DNA of 64,000 bases, from assembly GCA_029262065.1 (NCBI GenBank), contig JAJDAC010000022.1:186001-250000 (forward strand), written 5' to 3'. Shown here in pieces: positions 53,023-61,026 of this stretch. Position numbers and translations under genes: made by a program. Origin of the DNA: Candidatus Krumholzibacteriota bacterium (GTDB taxonomy: Bacteria > Krumholzibacteriota > Krumholzibacteriia > JAJRXK01). The first letter of the stretch is position 1. Each line of letters begins with the position of its first letter. The notes below the pieces were generated by a model that made no database searches, was not told the DNA's origin, and was given only the letters and a program-made list of their open reading frames with translations.

Positions 53023-53358
53023 GTGAAGAAGGCGAGCTGGTACTACCACCGCAAGGGCTGAACGTCCTGCGCGAAGGCGTCCAAGTTCCTGGATGCAAAA
53101 AAGGTCGATACGGCGGAAGTCGTCCCCGCCAGCCGGAAACTCGGCGAGAAGGACGCACGGGAGCTCATCCGGAATGCCAAGAAGGTCTACGTGGCCAAGG
53201 GCAAGAAGCTTGAGGAGTTCGAAGGTGGCCGCGCCACCAAGGACCTGGTGGCCAAGGTGCTCGGTCCCACGGGCAACCTGCGAGCACCGACGATCGTGGC
53301 GGGAAGCAACCTGATGGTTGGCTTCCACCCCGAAAAATTCGAGGATCTGTTCGGCTGA
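53023..53358 (+). CDS. ArsC-family selenoprotein (in-frame TGA = selenocysteine, U-x-x-C)
   Basis: Reading GTG 53023 to TGA 53356-53358 gives 111 residues with one internal TGA at 53059-53061 (codon 13). The flanks read WYYHRKG-U-TSCAKASKFLD, and the C-terminal part reads VLGPTGNLRAPTIVAGSNLM, VGFHPEKF. This is the pattern of the ArsC/Spx-like thioredoxin-fold family, where Cys or Sec heads a CxxC-type redox site. The second Cys (Cys16) is present, and the cis-Pro (RAPTI) is typical of the fold. GGAG lies seven bases before the GTG. A SECIS-like hairpin follows at 53077-53096. The frame stays coding on both sides of the TGA, so a nonsense mutation is unlikely. The role is presumably thiol redox; arsenate reduction is not shown. 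Confidence 0.88.
53059..53061 (+). other. UGA codon predicted to encode selenocysteine
   Basis: TGA at codon 13 stands where homologues of this family carry Cys or Sec, three residues before Cys16. Coding sense continues for 98 codons after it with conserved family motifs. Recoding rather than termination is therefore expected. Confidence 0.85.
53077..53096 (+). promoter_or_regulatory. SECIS-like hairpin downstream of the UGA
   Basis: GCGTCCA (53077-53083) pairs over seven bases with TGGATGC (53090-53096), one G-U pair included, around the six-base loop AGTTCC. In E. coli fdhF the apical loop carries the functional GU at positions 23-24 counted from the U of UGA. Here GU is at 27-28, inside the range seen for bacterial SECIS. 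A bulged U was not identified. Confidence 0.65.
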
Positions 53359-53396
53359 AAAAAAGGGGGAGGACCCGCGACGCGGCTCCTCCCCCC
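53358..53396 (-). terminator. Strong terminator of the glycogen-binding-fold gene, overlapping the selenoprotein stop
   Basis: On the minus strand a nine-base-pair stem (arms 53365-53373 and 53387-53395) with an inner five-pair CCGCG/CGCGG section is followed by seven T. The run begins at the last base of the selenoprotein stop codon. In the plus direction the hairpin is followed by A, so it is not a canonical terminator for the selenoprotein. Confidence 0.85.
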
Positions 53397-53418
53397 AAAA
53401 AACCTGACCATCGCAGGC

Positions 53419-53712
53419 TTAGGGAGTGGTTACTACCACACTGTTCTTGGTGCCATGTTCGTTCGTGCGATAGGCATCGGCGGTGTCATCGTTGACCCAC
53501 TGATCCTTGTCCACCAGGTAGCGGAACTGAAACTCCGAATCCTTGGGTAGGCGCACCTTGGCCTTGAATGGGCCCTTGCCGGACCGTTTCATGACGAGCG
53601 GTTCCCATTCGTTGGCTTCGCAAACCAGTTTCACTTCCTGGGCACCTTCGGCGTTCATCTCGAAGGTCACTTCGCATTCGTCCTTCGTCTTGAAGAACTT
53701 CTTCTTCAGCAT
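53419..53712 (-). CDS. Single-domain CBM48/isoamylase-N-like (glycogen-binding fold) protein
   Basis: The 97-residue protein is one early-set beta-sandwich: KDECEVTFEMNAEGAQEVKL, CEANEWEPLVMKRSGKGPFK, AKVRLPKDSEFQFRYLVDKD, QWVNDDTADAYRTNEHGTKN. It resembles the AMPK-beta/isoamylase N-terminal domain that binds alpha-glucans (W in WEP and W in QWVNDD are the sugar-stacking candidates). No catalytic domain is attached. ATG 53712 is the start. Such stand-alone copies occur in many bacteria with unknown role; they may target partners to glycogen. It ends at the terminator shared with the selenoprotein stop. Confidence 0.85.
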   Translation of the reverse strand: MLKKKFFKTKDECEVTFEMNAEGAQEVKLVCEANEWEPLVMKRSGKGPFKAKVRLPKDSEFQFRYLVDKDQWVNDDTADAYRTNEHGTKNSVVVTTP

Positions 53713-53836
53713 GGGGGTACACCTTTCCGGCGACTCGGGCTTGGTTTGTTGGGCGATGGATCCTGGAGTCGTCCACCTGTTCAGCGTGGCGCAATATAGG
53801 AGTATTCACCCTTCCGTCAAGATCCAGTTCTCGCGA

Positions 53837-55783
53837 TCATTCCTGATTGGCCAAGGCCGCCAGTATGCTTTGCGCGCGAGTGTTGGTGCTCCAGCGACGC
53901 AGGCTCTCCTGGGTCAGGCGTTTGGCCAGTTTGAGGTCACCGCGCTTGGCCGCGACCTCGCCCAGGCCACCCCAACCAAACGGCTCCTGGGGCTCGACCT
54001 GGCATAGATGCTCGAATCGACGACCGGCCTCCGGCAGGTCGTTTTCGCGCAGCGCCACCCACCCCAACAGGCGCCAGGCGACGACGGCCAGAGGGTCGGC
54101 CCTGGTCACCTCTTCCAGGGCCTCGAGGGCCCGAGGGTCTTTCATCTGGTACAAACTCACCGCGTGCCACTCGCGAGCCATGGGAAACGCAAAGGGCGCC
54201 GCCGCCATCGCCGCTTCGAACTTTTCAGCTGAGAGAGACGCGTTCTTGCCCCGCAGGCTCGCGGTGATGCCACGCTCGAACTCGTCTACCAACGCTACGT
54301 TCGTGGCCCGCTCGCCCAACTCGTGTGGTGCGATCCCCGGCCGCCGACGGTAGGCAAAATGCGGTGTCGTCAGAGCCGGGTGCGAACGGAACCGAAACGA
54401 GGCGTAGCTCCGATGGAACTCTTCGTAGAGGAACAGGGCTTTCTCACCGGCGGCGCTGGGACGGGCCCCCGTCGAGAACAGGAAGTACGTGGGACTCGCG
54501 CCCAATACCGCGGCCGCGTTGTATCTCTTTTCCTTCCAACTATCGACCAGGCCGGGCACCGGATCGGGATTTCGCGACACTTCGGGGTTGGTCAGCCCCA
54601 GCATGTCTATGACCCGGCGGTTCGAGTAGTACGCAATGGCACCAATGGCAGTGGCGGCCACCGATTCCTCGGGTTGGAGATTCGCGCCCATCCAGCGCCC
54701 AATGGCTTCCATGCGTCCCAGCGCCCCCGCCCACTGGGTACGGGTGGCTTGCGTGGGCGCCCAACCCGGAAACCAGGAAGCAAGCACGAGGACCGCGCAT
54801 ACCGGGAGGACCAAACGCTTCGCCCGCCGGGCCAGAAGAACCTCCACGCCCAGAACGCACAGCACGGCCACGGTGGGTACCATGGGAACCCAGAATCGGT
54901 GCACCGGAAGCACGTCTCCACCAATGGCGACCACGTAGAGCGACGCCACCGCCAATACGGCCAGGGCACGTCGGGCAACCCCTCGATGCAGCGGGTGCCA
55001 GGCCGCGATCAGCGCAAACGGCACCAGGACCAGACCGCCCTGCATCAAGGCCTCGCCGGCGTATGCGAGTCCACGATCCAGGTAGGCCAGTGTGACCCCG
55101 GCCTTGGCGTAGTAGGTATTGGGCAACAGCTCACCGTACACGCCCCACTTCCACAGAAGGTGGATTCCCAGCGGGGCCGCGAACGCCAGCGCCTCGAACC
55201 CCCTGGCCCGCCAGTTTTTCGCGGGAGCAACCAGGTAGGCCACGACGAAGAACAGAGCCCCATCGGGACGTGTCAGCGCCGCCAGTGCGAAGCCCGCACT
55301 CGCCCACCATCGGATGTCGGCCGCGGAACTCAACCACCCAAAAAGCGCCGCGGTGATCAAACCCGCGAAGAGGGCCGTCTCCATGCCGCTGGTGCTCCAC
55401 AACGCCAACGGTGTGCTCGCCGCCACCAAGGCCGCCGTCGCAGTGGACGTTGCGTCGAACCGACCCCGTACCGCCGCCGCCGCCCACCCGGCCAGCAACA
55501 CACAGGCGGCTCCGAACGCCACACCCAGTACGCGAGATGCTTCGACCCCGTCGACCCCCAGGCGCATGAAAGCCGCCAGGATCATCGTCCATGAGAAATT
55601 CGAGTATCCTTCGACCCATTCACCGGGATTGAAAACCAGTCCGTGGCCACGCACCAGATTCTGCGCGTAGCGCAACGAAATGTACGAATCGTCCATGTAC
55701 AACCGGCTGGCATTCGCGTGCAGCAGGAACACCACGACGCAGGCCGCGAGCGCGAACAGCAATATCAAACGGCGACGATCCAA
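53837..55783 (-). CDS. GT-C glycosyltransferase-like membrane protein with C-terminal TPR
   Basis: The 648-residue protein begins MLDRRRLILLFALAACVVVF and shows the GT-C signature in the first loop: LYMDDSYISLRYAQNLVRGH, GLVFNPGEWVEGYSNFSW. Acidic DD in this loop is the catalytic site of polyprenyl-phosphate-sugar transferases (ArnT, AftB, PMT-like). About ten membrane segments run to about residue 340, then a periplasmic domain and TPR-like helices at the end (DPRALEALEEVTRADPLAVV, ENDLPEAGRRFEHLCQVEPQ). TTG 55783 with GAGGG upstream is chosen; the frame runs on to 56872, but that part is antisense to the nucleotidase gene. The donor is likely a lipid-linked sugar; the acceptor is unknown. 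Confidence 0.82.
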   Translation of the reverse strand: MDRRRLILLFALAACVVVFLLHANASRLYMDDSYISLRYAQNLVRGHGLVFNPGEWVEGYSNFSWTMILAAFMRLGVDGVEASRVLGVAFGAACVLLAGWAAAAVRGRFDATSTATAALVAASTPLALWSTSGMETALFAGLITAALFGWLSSAADIRWWASAGFALAALTRPDGALFFVVAYLVAPAKNWRARGFEALAFAAPLGIHLLWKWGVYGELLPNTYYAKAGVTLAYLDRGLAYAGEALMQGGLVLVPFALIAAWHPLHRGVARRALAVLAVASLYVVAIGGDVLPVHRFWVPMVPTVAVLCVLGVEVLLARRAKRLVLPVCAVLVLASWFPGWAPTQATRTQWAGALGRMEAIGRWMGANLQPEESVAATAIGAIAYYSNRRVIDMLGLTNPEVSRNPDPVPGLVDSWKEKRYNAAAVLGASPTYFLFSTGARPSAAGEKALFLYEEFHRSYASFRFRSHPALTTPHFAYRRRPGIAPHELGERATNVALVDEFERGITASLRGKNASLSAEKFEAAMAAAPFAFPMAREWHAVSLYQMKDPRALEALEEVTRADPLAVVAWRLLGWVALRENDLPEAGRRFEHLCQVEPQEPFGWGGLGEVAAKRGDLKLAKRLTQESLRRWSTNTRAQSILAALANQE

Positions 55784-55915
55784 GAATCGATACCCTCGGG
55801 TTGGGGTCGGCAAGGCAATGAAGATACCACAATGAAGACCGTGACGAGCCGCACGCACGGAGCTACCCTGTGCACGACTCATCCAAACGCAAGCATCAAC
55901 GAAAATGAAGAACTC

Positions 55916-57352
55916 ATGAAGAACAAACTGGTTGGCCCCATCCCTCCGGGCCGTGGCGTGTACTGCAACCGCACCCTCAACTTCCGATCGCTGCGGGCCA
56001 TTGGCTACGACATGGATTACACCCTCGTCCACTACAACGTTGAAGAATGGGAACGGTGCGCGTACTCCGCCCTTCGCGCTCGTTTGGTGGCCGAGGGGTG
56101 GCCGGTCGAAGGACACGAATTCGACCCCAATTGCGTAATACGCGGCCTCATCCTGGACCTCGATCACGGCAACATCGTGAAAGCCAACCGTTTCGGATAC
56201 ATCAAACGCGCCGAGCACGGGGGCAAGGCCCTCGACTTCGACCAACAACGAAAATTCTACGGCCGCACCGTGGTGGACCTGGGCGATCCCCGCTGGGTGT
56301 TCCTGAACACGTTCTTCTCGATTTCCGAGGCTTGTATGTACTCGCAGCTGGTAACGCTGCTCGACGAAGGCAAGCTCAAGCCGGGCACCAGCTATCTGGA
56401 CCTGTACCGGACCGTGCGCGCAATGCTGGACGCAGCCCATGTGGAGGGCGAGCTCAAGAAGATGATCCTGGACGATCCCGAGCGTTTCGTAGAGCTGGAC
56501 CCCGACACACCTCGCGCGCTGCTCGATCAGAAGGAAGCCGGAAAGAAACTGCTTCTCATCACCAATTCCGAGTGGCCCTACACACGCGCCATGATGGAGT
56601 ACAGCTTCGATCCTTTCCTGCCCGGCGACATGAAGTGGCGCGACCTGTTCGAACTGGTCGTGGTATCGGCGCGGAAGCCCTCGTTCTTCACCGAAAGCCC
56701 GCCACTGTTCGAGGTGGTGGACGAAGAAGGCTTGCTGAGGCCCGTGGCCGGTTCGCCGTCCGGCGATCACCACATCTTCCTGGGGGGCAACGCCCATACG
56801 ATCGAAAAGGCCATTGGCCTGGACGGGTCTGACATTCTGTACGTGGGCGATCACATCTACAGCGACGTACACGTTTCCAAGGGCATCACCCGGTGGCGCA
56901 CGGCGGTCATCGTCCGTGAGATTGAAGGCGAACTTCAGGCACGCGAGAGATTCGCGAAGTCACAAGCCATCCTCGAAACGTCCATGGCCGAAAAAGAGGG
57001 CCTGGAATTCGAGATGTCGCAACTACGATTGGCGATCCAACGTCACGAGCACGACCACGAACGCCTGGCCAGCCTGAACGAAGTGCACAAGAAGATTTCC
57101 GATCTTCGCGAACGGCTGACGCAACTGGACGAGATCATCGCACCGCTAGCGCGTTCGGCCGCCACGCTACACAATGAGCGCTGGGGACTCCTGATGCGCA
57201 CGGGCAACGACAAGAGCCACCTGGCTCGTCAGATCGAACGCCACGCCGATGTGTACACGAGCCGCGTCTCCAACTTCCTGTTCGAAACACCTGGTGCGTA
57301 CTTCCGATCCCACCGAGGCAGCCTGCCCCACGACACCTCGCGACGACCGTAG
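55916..57352 (+). CDS. HAD-superfamily 5'-nucleotidase (cN-II-like, HAD-IG)
   Basis: The 478-residue protein has HAD motif I as GYDMDYTLVHY (nucleophile Asp32, acid/base Asp34), motif II LLLITNSEWPYT, and the motif IV region ILYVGDHIYSDVHVSKG. The helical insert LQARERFAKSQAILETSMAE is the coiled-coil part of the family. It removes phosphate from purine nucleotides (IMP or GMP in homologues). ATG 55916 was preferred (GAAG six bases upstream); ATG 55833 is the other option. The gene is divergent from the GT-C gene and convergent with the cupin gene. Confidence 0.87.
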   Translation: MKNKLVGPIPPGRGVYCNRTLNFRSLRAIGYDMDYTLVHYNVEEWERCAYSALRARLVAEGWPVEGHEFDPNCVIRGLILDLDHGNIVKANRFGYIKRAEHGGKALDFDQQRKFYGRTVVDLGDPRWVFLNTFFSISEACMYSQLVTLLDEGKLKPGTSYLDLYRTVRAMLDAAHVEGELKKMILDDPERFVELDPDTPRALLDQKEAGKKLLLITNSEWPYTRAMMEYSFDPFLPGDMKWRDLFELVVVSARKPSFFTESPPLFEVVDEEGLLRPVAGSPSGDHHIFLGGNAHTIEKAIGLDGSDILYVGDHIYSDVHVSKGITRWRTAVIVREIEGELQARERFAKSQAILETSMAEKEGLEFEMSQLRLAIQRHEHDHERLASLNEVHKKISDLRERLTQLDEIIAPLARSAATLHNERWGLLMRTGNDKSHLARQIERHADVYTSRVSNFLFETPGAYFRSHRGSLPHDTSRRP

Positions 57353-57376
57353 AGCCTGGTCACACCCGCGCGGAAA

Positions 57377-57850
57377 CTACTCACAAATGTGACAGGCGCC
57401 CAAACCATCCACGGCCTGGGGCCGATCGCGCGTGGCGTTGACGATACACAAGAACCCGAAGGGCTCGCCGGCATCATCGGGGTTGCGAAACTGGTGCGGA
57501 TCTTCGGGGCTCACATAGATCACGTCGCCAAACCCTACGCGATACACATAGCAGCCGAACTGAACCTCGCCCTGCCCGCGCTGTACGATGACCGCGTGCT
57601 CGTGCTGATGTTTCTCCAGGGTGGAAAACCCACCGGGTTCTATTTCGAAATAACGCACGTGGAAATCGTGGGACTCGCCGCGTTTGCCCAACAGTTCCCG
57701 CCGCGTGATTCCACGCCAGCTCTCGGTGGTGGACTTGTAGTCTTCGAGCGGAACCCCCTCCCACTCGAACTCACCGGTGTGGCGTAGAACCTTGCTATGA
57801 TTGCCATCGAGGGCGGGCGGGGCCGGCACGGAATCGGCGGACGGATCCAA
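57377..57850 (-). CDS. Cupin-domain protein
   Basis: The 157-residue protein holds one cupin barrel: KHQHEHAVIVQRGQGEVQFG supplies the metal-binding His81/His83/His85, and SPEDPHQFRNPDD supplies the second-motif His119. A C-terminal GACHICE is a short Cys pair that may bind metal. TTG 57850 starts the frame; no ribosome-binding site is obvious, so a later start is possible. It converges with the nucleotidase (24-bp gap). Such small cupins bind sugars, acids or metals; the ligand is not predictable. Confidence 0.78.
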   Translation of the reverse strand: MDPSADSVPAPPALDGNHSKVLRHTGEFEWEGVPLEDYKSTTESWRGITRRELLGKRGESHDFHVRYFEIEPGGFSTLEKHQHEHAVIVQRGQGEVQFGCYVYRVGFGDVIYVSPEDPHQFRNPDDAGEPFGFLCIVNATRDRPQAVDGLGACHICE

Positions 57851-57874
57851 GGAGGTCTCCCGAACTGAAGATGG

Positions 57875-58564
57875 TCAGGGCTCTAGAACGAATTCGTACG
57901 GCAGTGTAACCCAGGCGTTCTGCGACGGGGGGCGTCGATCGGGCTGATCATCGTCTTGGGATGTTGCGCGCGGACTGAGTCGGCACTGCCAGGCCGCCAT
58001 CAACGCCTGTTGATCCAACGTGTAACTGACGCCTTTGGCCACGCGAGCGTCGACAACCTGACCGCGGGGACTCACCCGTACCTTCACGATCACCGTCTTA
58101 TCCAGGTCAAGACCCAGCGGCAATGGACCGTAAGCCGGGGTCATGCGAAACACCGGGCGTCCACTGCCTGGCGGCAACGGCTCGAACGCGTAGAGATGCG
58201 CGCGCCGGGGCAAAGACGGTCGAAGGACGGGCGGGGCCATCGACCCCACCGTGTCCAGGATGACACCGTCGTGCGACGGAATCGTCAGCGCCGGCAACAG
58301 GTCGATCCCATCGGCCACCACATTGCTCCGTACGACCGTTACCGAAGGCGGTAGCAGCTCGACAAATTCTGGTGCGGGCCGCGCGCGGACATCTTCGCTG
58401 ACCAACCGATAGGGTGCAATATGGAGATCGGGGGCCCAGACAAAGAACGCGATCAGCAAGCCGAGCGCGGCCGCCACGGAGAGCGCGAGGCTGCGTCCGT
58501 AGTCGTCGCGGTGGGAACCGGGAGTGTGCGCGTACTGGGTCAACCTATGGATCCTCGTGAGCAC
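57875..58564 (-). CDS. TonB-family energy transducer
   Basis: The 229-residue protein has one N-terminal membrane helix (about 26-46, LALSVAAALGLLIAFFVW), a Pro-rich periplasmic stretch (RARPAPEFVELLPP) and a TonB C-terminal domain (VIVKVRVSPRGQVVDARVAK, YTLDQQALMAAWQCRL). It would pass proton-motive force from ExbB/ExbD to outer-membrane receptors; no exbBD gene or TonB-dependent receptor is in the window. The GTG at 58564 lacks a good ribosome-binding site. TTG 58543, with AGGA at eight bases, is an alternative start. Confidence 0.85.
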   Translation of the reverse strand: MLTRIHRLTQYAHTPGSHRDDYGRSLALSVAAALGLLIAFFVWAPDLHIAPYRLVSEDVRARPAPEFVELLPPSVTVVRSNVVADGIDLLPALTIPSHDGVILDTVGSMAPPVLRPSLPRRAHLYAFEPLPPGSGRPVFRMTPAYGPLPLGLDLDKTVIVKVRVSPRGQVVDARVAKGVSYTLDQQALMAAWQCRLSPRATSQDDDQPDRRPPSQNAWVTLPYEFVLEP

Positions 58565-58641
58565 GGGGCCGCGTTCAGGAACTGAGCTACCTACTCAACT
58601 AACGTTCCCCACGCCGTCCCGGCAAGCATAGCACGGTCGAG

Positions 58642-59865
58642 CTAGACGTTGGCCCAGGCCTGGCGCGCGGGTCTTGGTGGCACCGTGAGATTCGCGAGGA
58701 ACAGGCCCAGCACCAGTGACGTTGCGGCCAGCGCCACCGCAAATGCCGTGGCGACGCCGATTTCCACGTCGTTGGACAAGAGAGCCGAAACCGACTGCAG
58801 ACCCATGCCGCCAGGCACCACGATGATCAATCCGGGCACGAGGGAAGTGGCCGCGGGTATCCGGCGCCATCGGGCCAGGGCATTGCTGAGAACCCCCAAC
58901 GACCACGAACCGGCCGCGAATCCAACCTCAGGGCCCAGCAGTTCGCTGCCCCACCGACTGCCGAAGAAGGCCACTATGACCGCCGCCAGTATGATGAATG
59001 AATCCCGCCACCGGCCGTGAAAAACCACCGTCAGGGCCACGGCGGCTACCAGCAACGCTACCAGAAGTGTCCACTCGGGTAGAGCAACGGGCTCGACCAG
59101 CGGTACCCTTCCCACGAGTCGACCGGCAATGCGCTCACCAACCGCAATGCCAAACCCCAATTGGAGGAAGGTCATGATGGCCGCCATCAGACGGGCGGCA
59201 CCGGACACCAGGTGGTCCTGCGACAGCTCGTGCATGGCAATCGTCAGGGTCAGGCCAGGCAGAAGCATGATGAGCGCGCCAACCAGCGGCACCGACGGGA
59301 ACACGTCGATTCCCCAGGCGGGCAACGCGTTGGAGATGACCGACGCCAACAGCGCCGACACCGCCACGTACGCGCGAGCGAAATGCACCGCGCGGCCCGC
59401 CACTTCCGACAGCGATCCCAACAACACGCCCAGCCCAGCCGCCACGGCCAGTTCGGTTGTTCCACCGCCGAGCAACACGGCCGCCGACGCCGACGCGAGA
59501 CTCGCGGCACACACGCGAACCAAGGCCGGCTCACGGGCTGGAGCCGCAAGCAACTCCTTCAACTGCAGCGCGCCATCCTCGGGACTCAGCCGACCCTCCA
59601 GCATGGCTCCGATCAACACGTGAAGTCCGGTGAGTCGCCGTAGGTTCACCTGCCCCGGTTTCACACGGACCATTGCGACCTGCTGCTCGCCGATCGGACC
59701 GATCGTGGTCAAGATGGAAGTGGGCGTGACCAGGAACTGTGCCCGAAGCTCCAAGCGATCGGCCACCCGTTCGAGCGCCTCCTCCAGACGATGCGCGGGC
59801 ATGCCGTGGGAATGCAGCGCGGTGCCCAGCTCGGTGAGAAAGGCAATCTTTCGACGTAGCTTCAT
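58642..59865 (-). CDS. ThrE-like threonine/serine exporter family protein
   Basis: The 407-residue protein begins with the DUF1212 half (FLTELGTALHSHGMPAHRLE, FLVTPTSILTTIG, LTGLHVLIGAMLEGRLSPED), followed by about ten membrane segments, including the helix with LLPGLTLTIAMHELSQDHLV. The DUF3815 half is fused at the C-terminus (FFGSRWGSELLGPEVGFAAG, LVPGLIIVVPGGMGLQSV). This is the single-chain layout of Corynebacterium ThrE-type exporters, which export Thr or Ser. It lies close upstream of the secreted helical gene on the same strand, but its role with that gene is unclear. Confidence 0.88.
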   Translation of the reverse strand: MKLRRKIAFLTELGTALHSHGMPAHRLEEALERVADRLELRAQFLVTPTSILTTIGPIGEQQVAMVRVKPGQVNLRRLTGLHVLIGAMLEGRLSPEDGALQLKELLAAPAREPALVRVCAASLASASAAVLLGGGTTELAVAAGLGVLLGSLSEVAGRAVHFARAYVAVSALLASVISNALPAWGIDVFPSVPLVGALIMLLPGLTLTIAMHELSQDHLVSGAARLMAAIMTFLQLGFGIAVGERIAGRLVGRVPLVEPVALPEWTLLVALLVAAVALTVVFHGRWRDSFIILAAVIVAFFGSRWGSELLGPEVGFAAGSWSLGVLSNALARWRRIPAATSLVPGLIIVVPGGMGLQSVSALLSNDVEIGVATAFAVALAATSLVLGLFLANLTVPPRPARQAWANV

Positions 59866-59875
59866 GCTGCTTCGT

Positions 59876-60922
59876 TCATTCGCGAACCGCCCAGTCCCCG
59901 CGGTAGGCCTCGGTAAGGGCCCACAGCGAAACCAGGGTGGTGTGCAGATAGATGCGTACGTTCAGGTACTCACCCCAGTTCGCTCGGAACTGCTCGTAGT
60001 CACCCCATGACCCGTTTGGATTCTGCGCATCGAGCAGCACGTCGATACCCTCGATATACGCCGGGTCGGATTGCAGACCCAGAAACGTCATGCTCAAGAG
60101 CAGCTCGGCCAGGATATCGATGTTTGTATCGCGCGAATGACGATACACCAACAGCGGCAGGGTCTGGCGAAGGTAGGCGATGGACTCTTCCGAAATGCTC
60201 GGTTCGCGGAGCGTACCGTAGCCAAACGCGACCAGAACATCGTGCGCCAGGTCATAGGCGTCTTTGTGAGGAACCTGGGCCTGGTCCGTGGCCAACACAC
60301 TCTGGTCCAGGCGGTACGACGGTACTCTCCTCGCCAAGACCGTGGCCGACTCGGTCCCCGTGAACTCAAAGCGCGGACGCGGCAGATCCAACCACGCGTA
60401 GTAGCGGCGGAACATCTGCTGTTGCCACGGGCCGCGGCGGGCCAGGTGACCGTCGAGGCGAGCCTGGATGCCGGCAATCCGTTGACGGTAGTCCTGCGTG
60501 TCGAAACCCAATTGGTCCAGCAACCACATGACCCTCAAGTACGACATACTGTTCTCGTCGAACTCTTCGTCGCTGCAGGTCTCCATGTCGTGATACGCGG
60601 GGGTCTCGGTTTGCCTTACCAGTTGCTCGAGACGCTGACGCAGTGCGGGCTTCTCGTCATCCGATGCGGTACGCAGCAGCACCCAATAGGCGTCCAACGA
60701 CTCGGCCAGCTTCTTCTTGGCTTTGATGCCCCGACCATCCAGGTCGGCTACGTCCACGTCCAGCGAGTCGAGCCAGGCCTGGGCGCGGCCGCGAGCCGGT
60801 GCATACTCGTCGAAACGATGATCCGGTGAGAACACCATCGCATCACCCACGGCCGCATACGAATTCACGACCGCGCACGAGACAGCCACGGCCAATCCCA
60901 ACTGGACCAACAACCAACGCAC
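59876..60922 (-). CDS. Secreted helical protein with a QW-type motif, unknown function
   Basis: GTG 60922 with a GGGGG element six bases upstream gives MRWLLVQLGLAVAVSCAVVN as signal peptide (cleavage near SYAA); ATG 60976 is the longer option. The mature protein is almost all helix (LDSLDVDVADLDGRGIKAKK, LRVMWLLDQLGFDTQDYRQR). Near the C-terminus LLDAQNPNGSWGDYE matches the QxxxGxW motif of alpha/alpha-toroid proteins such as prenyltransferases and squalene cyclases, followed by VRIYLHTTLVSLWAL. No DxDD-type catalytic motif is present, so it is a toroid-fold candidate without known activity. It starts 104 bp from the divergent PLP-enzyme gene. Confidence 0.72.
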   Translation of the reverse strand: MRWLLVQLGLAVAVSCAVVNSYAAVGDAMVFSPDHRFDEYAPARGRAQAWLDSLDVDVADLDGRGIKAKKKLAESLDAYWVLLRTASDDEKPALRQRLEQLVRQTETPAYHDMETCSDEEFDENSMSYLRVMWLLDQLGFDTQDYRQRIAGIQARLDGHLARRGPWQQQMFRRYYAWLDLPRPRFEFTGTESATVLARRVPSYRLDQSVLATDQAQVPHKDAYDLAHDVLVAFGYGTLREPSISEESIAYLRQTLPLLVYRHSRDTNIDILAELLLSMTFLGLQSDPAYIEGIDVLLDAQNPNGSWGDYEQFRANWGEYLNVRIYLHTTLVSLWALTEAYRGDWAVRE

Positions 60923-61026
60923 GCTCGACCCCCATATTCGTACGGACTCGACAAAGACCCGGGAAGAGAGCAGCATAGCACACGCTGAATCGTCGTTTTG
61001 CGCACTTAACGCGAGGCCCCAACACC

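Noticed and set aside
53010-53213. Short ATG frame (MEMIGEEGEL) overlapping the selenoprotein
   Set aside because: It is out of frame with the ArsC-family sequence and shows no similarity; the Sec-containing frame explains the region fully.
55784-56872. N-terminal extension of the GT-C open frame
   Set aside because: It is antisense to the HAD nucleotidase, whose motifs (DMDYT, VGDHIYSD) are clear. The GT-C protein starts properly at TTG 55783.
57848-57909. AAGGAGGT on the plus strand followed by a small ATG frame
   Set aside because: The frame from ATG 57871 is only 12 codons and lies between minus-strand genes. No evidence of a small protein.
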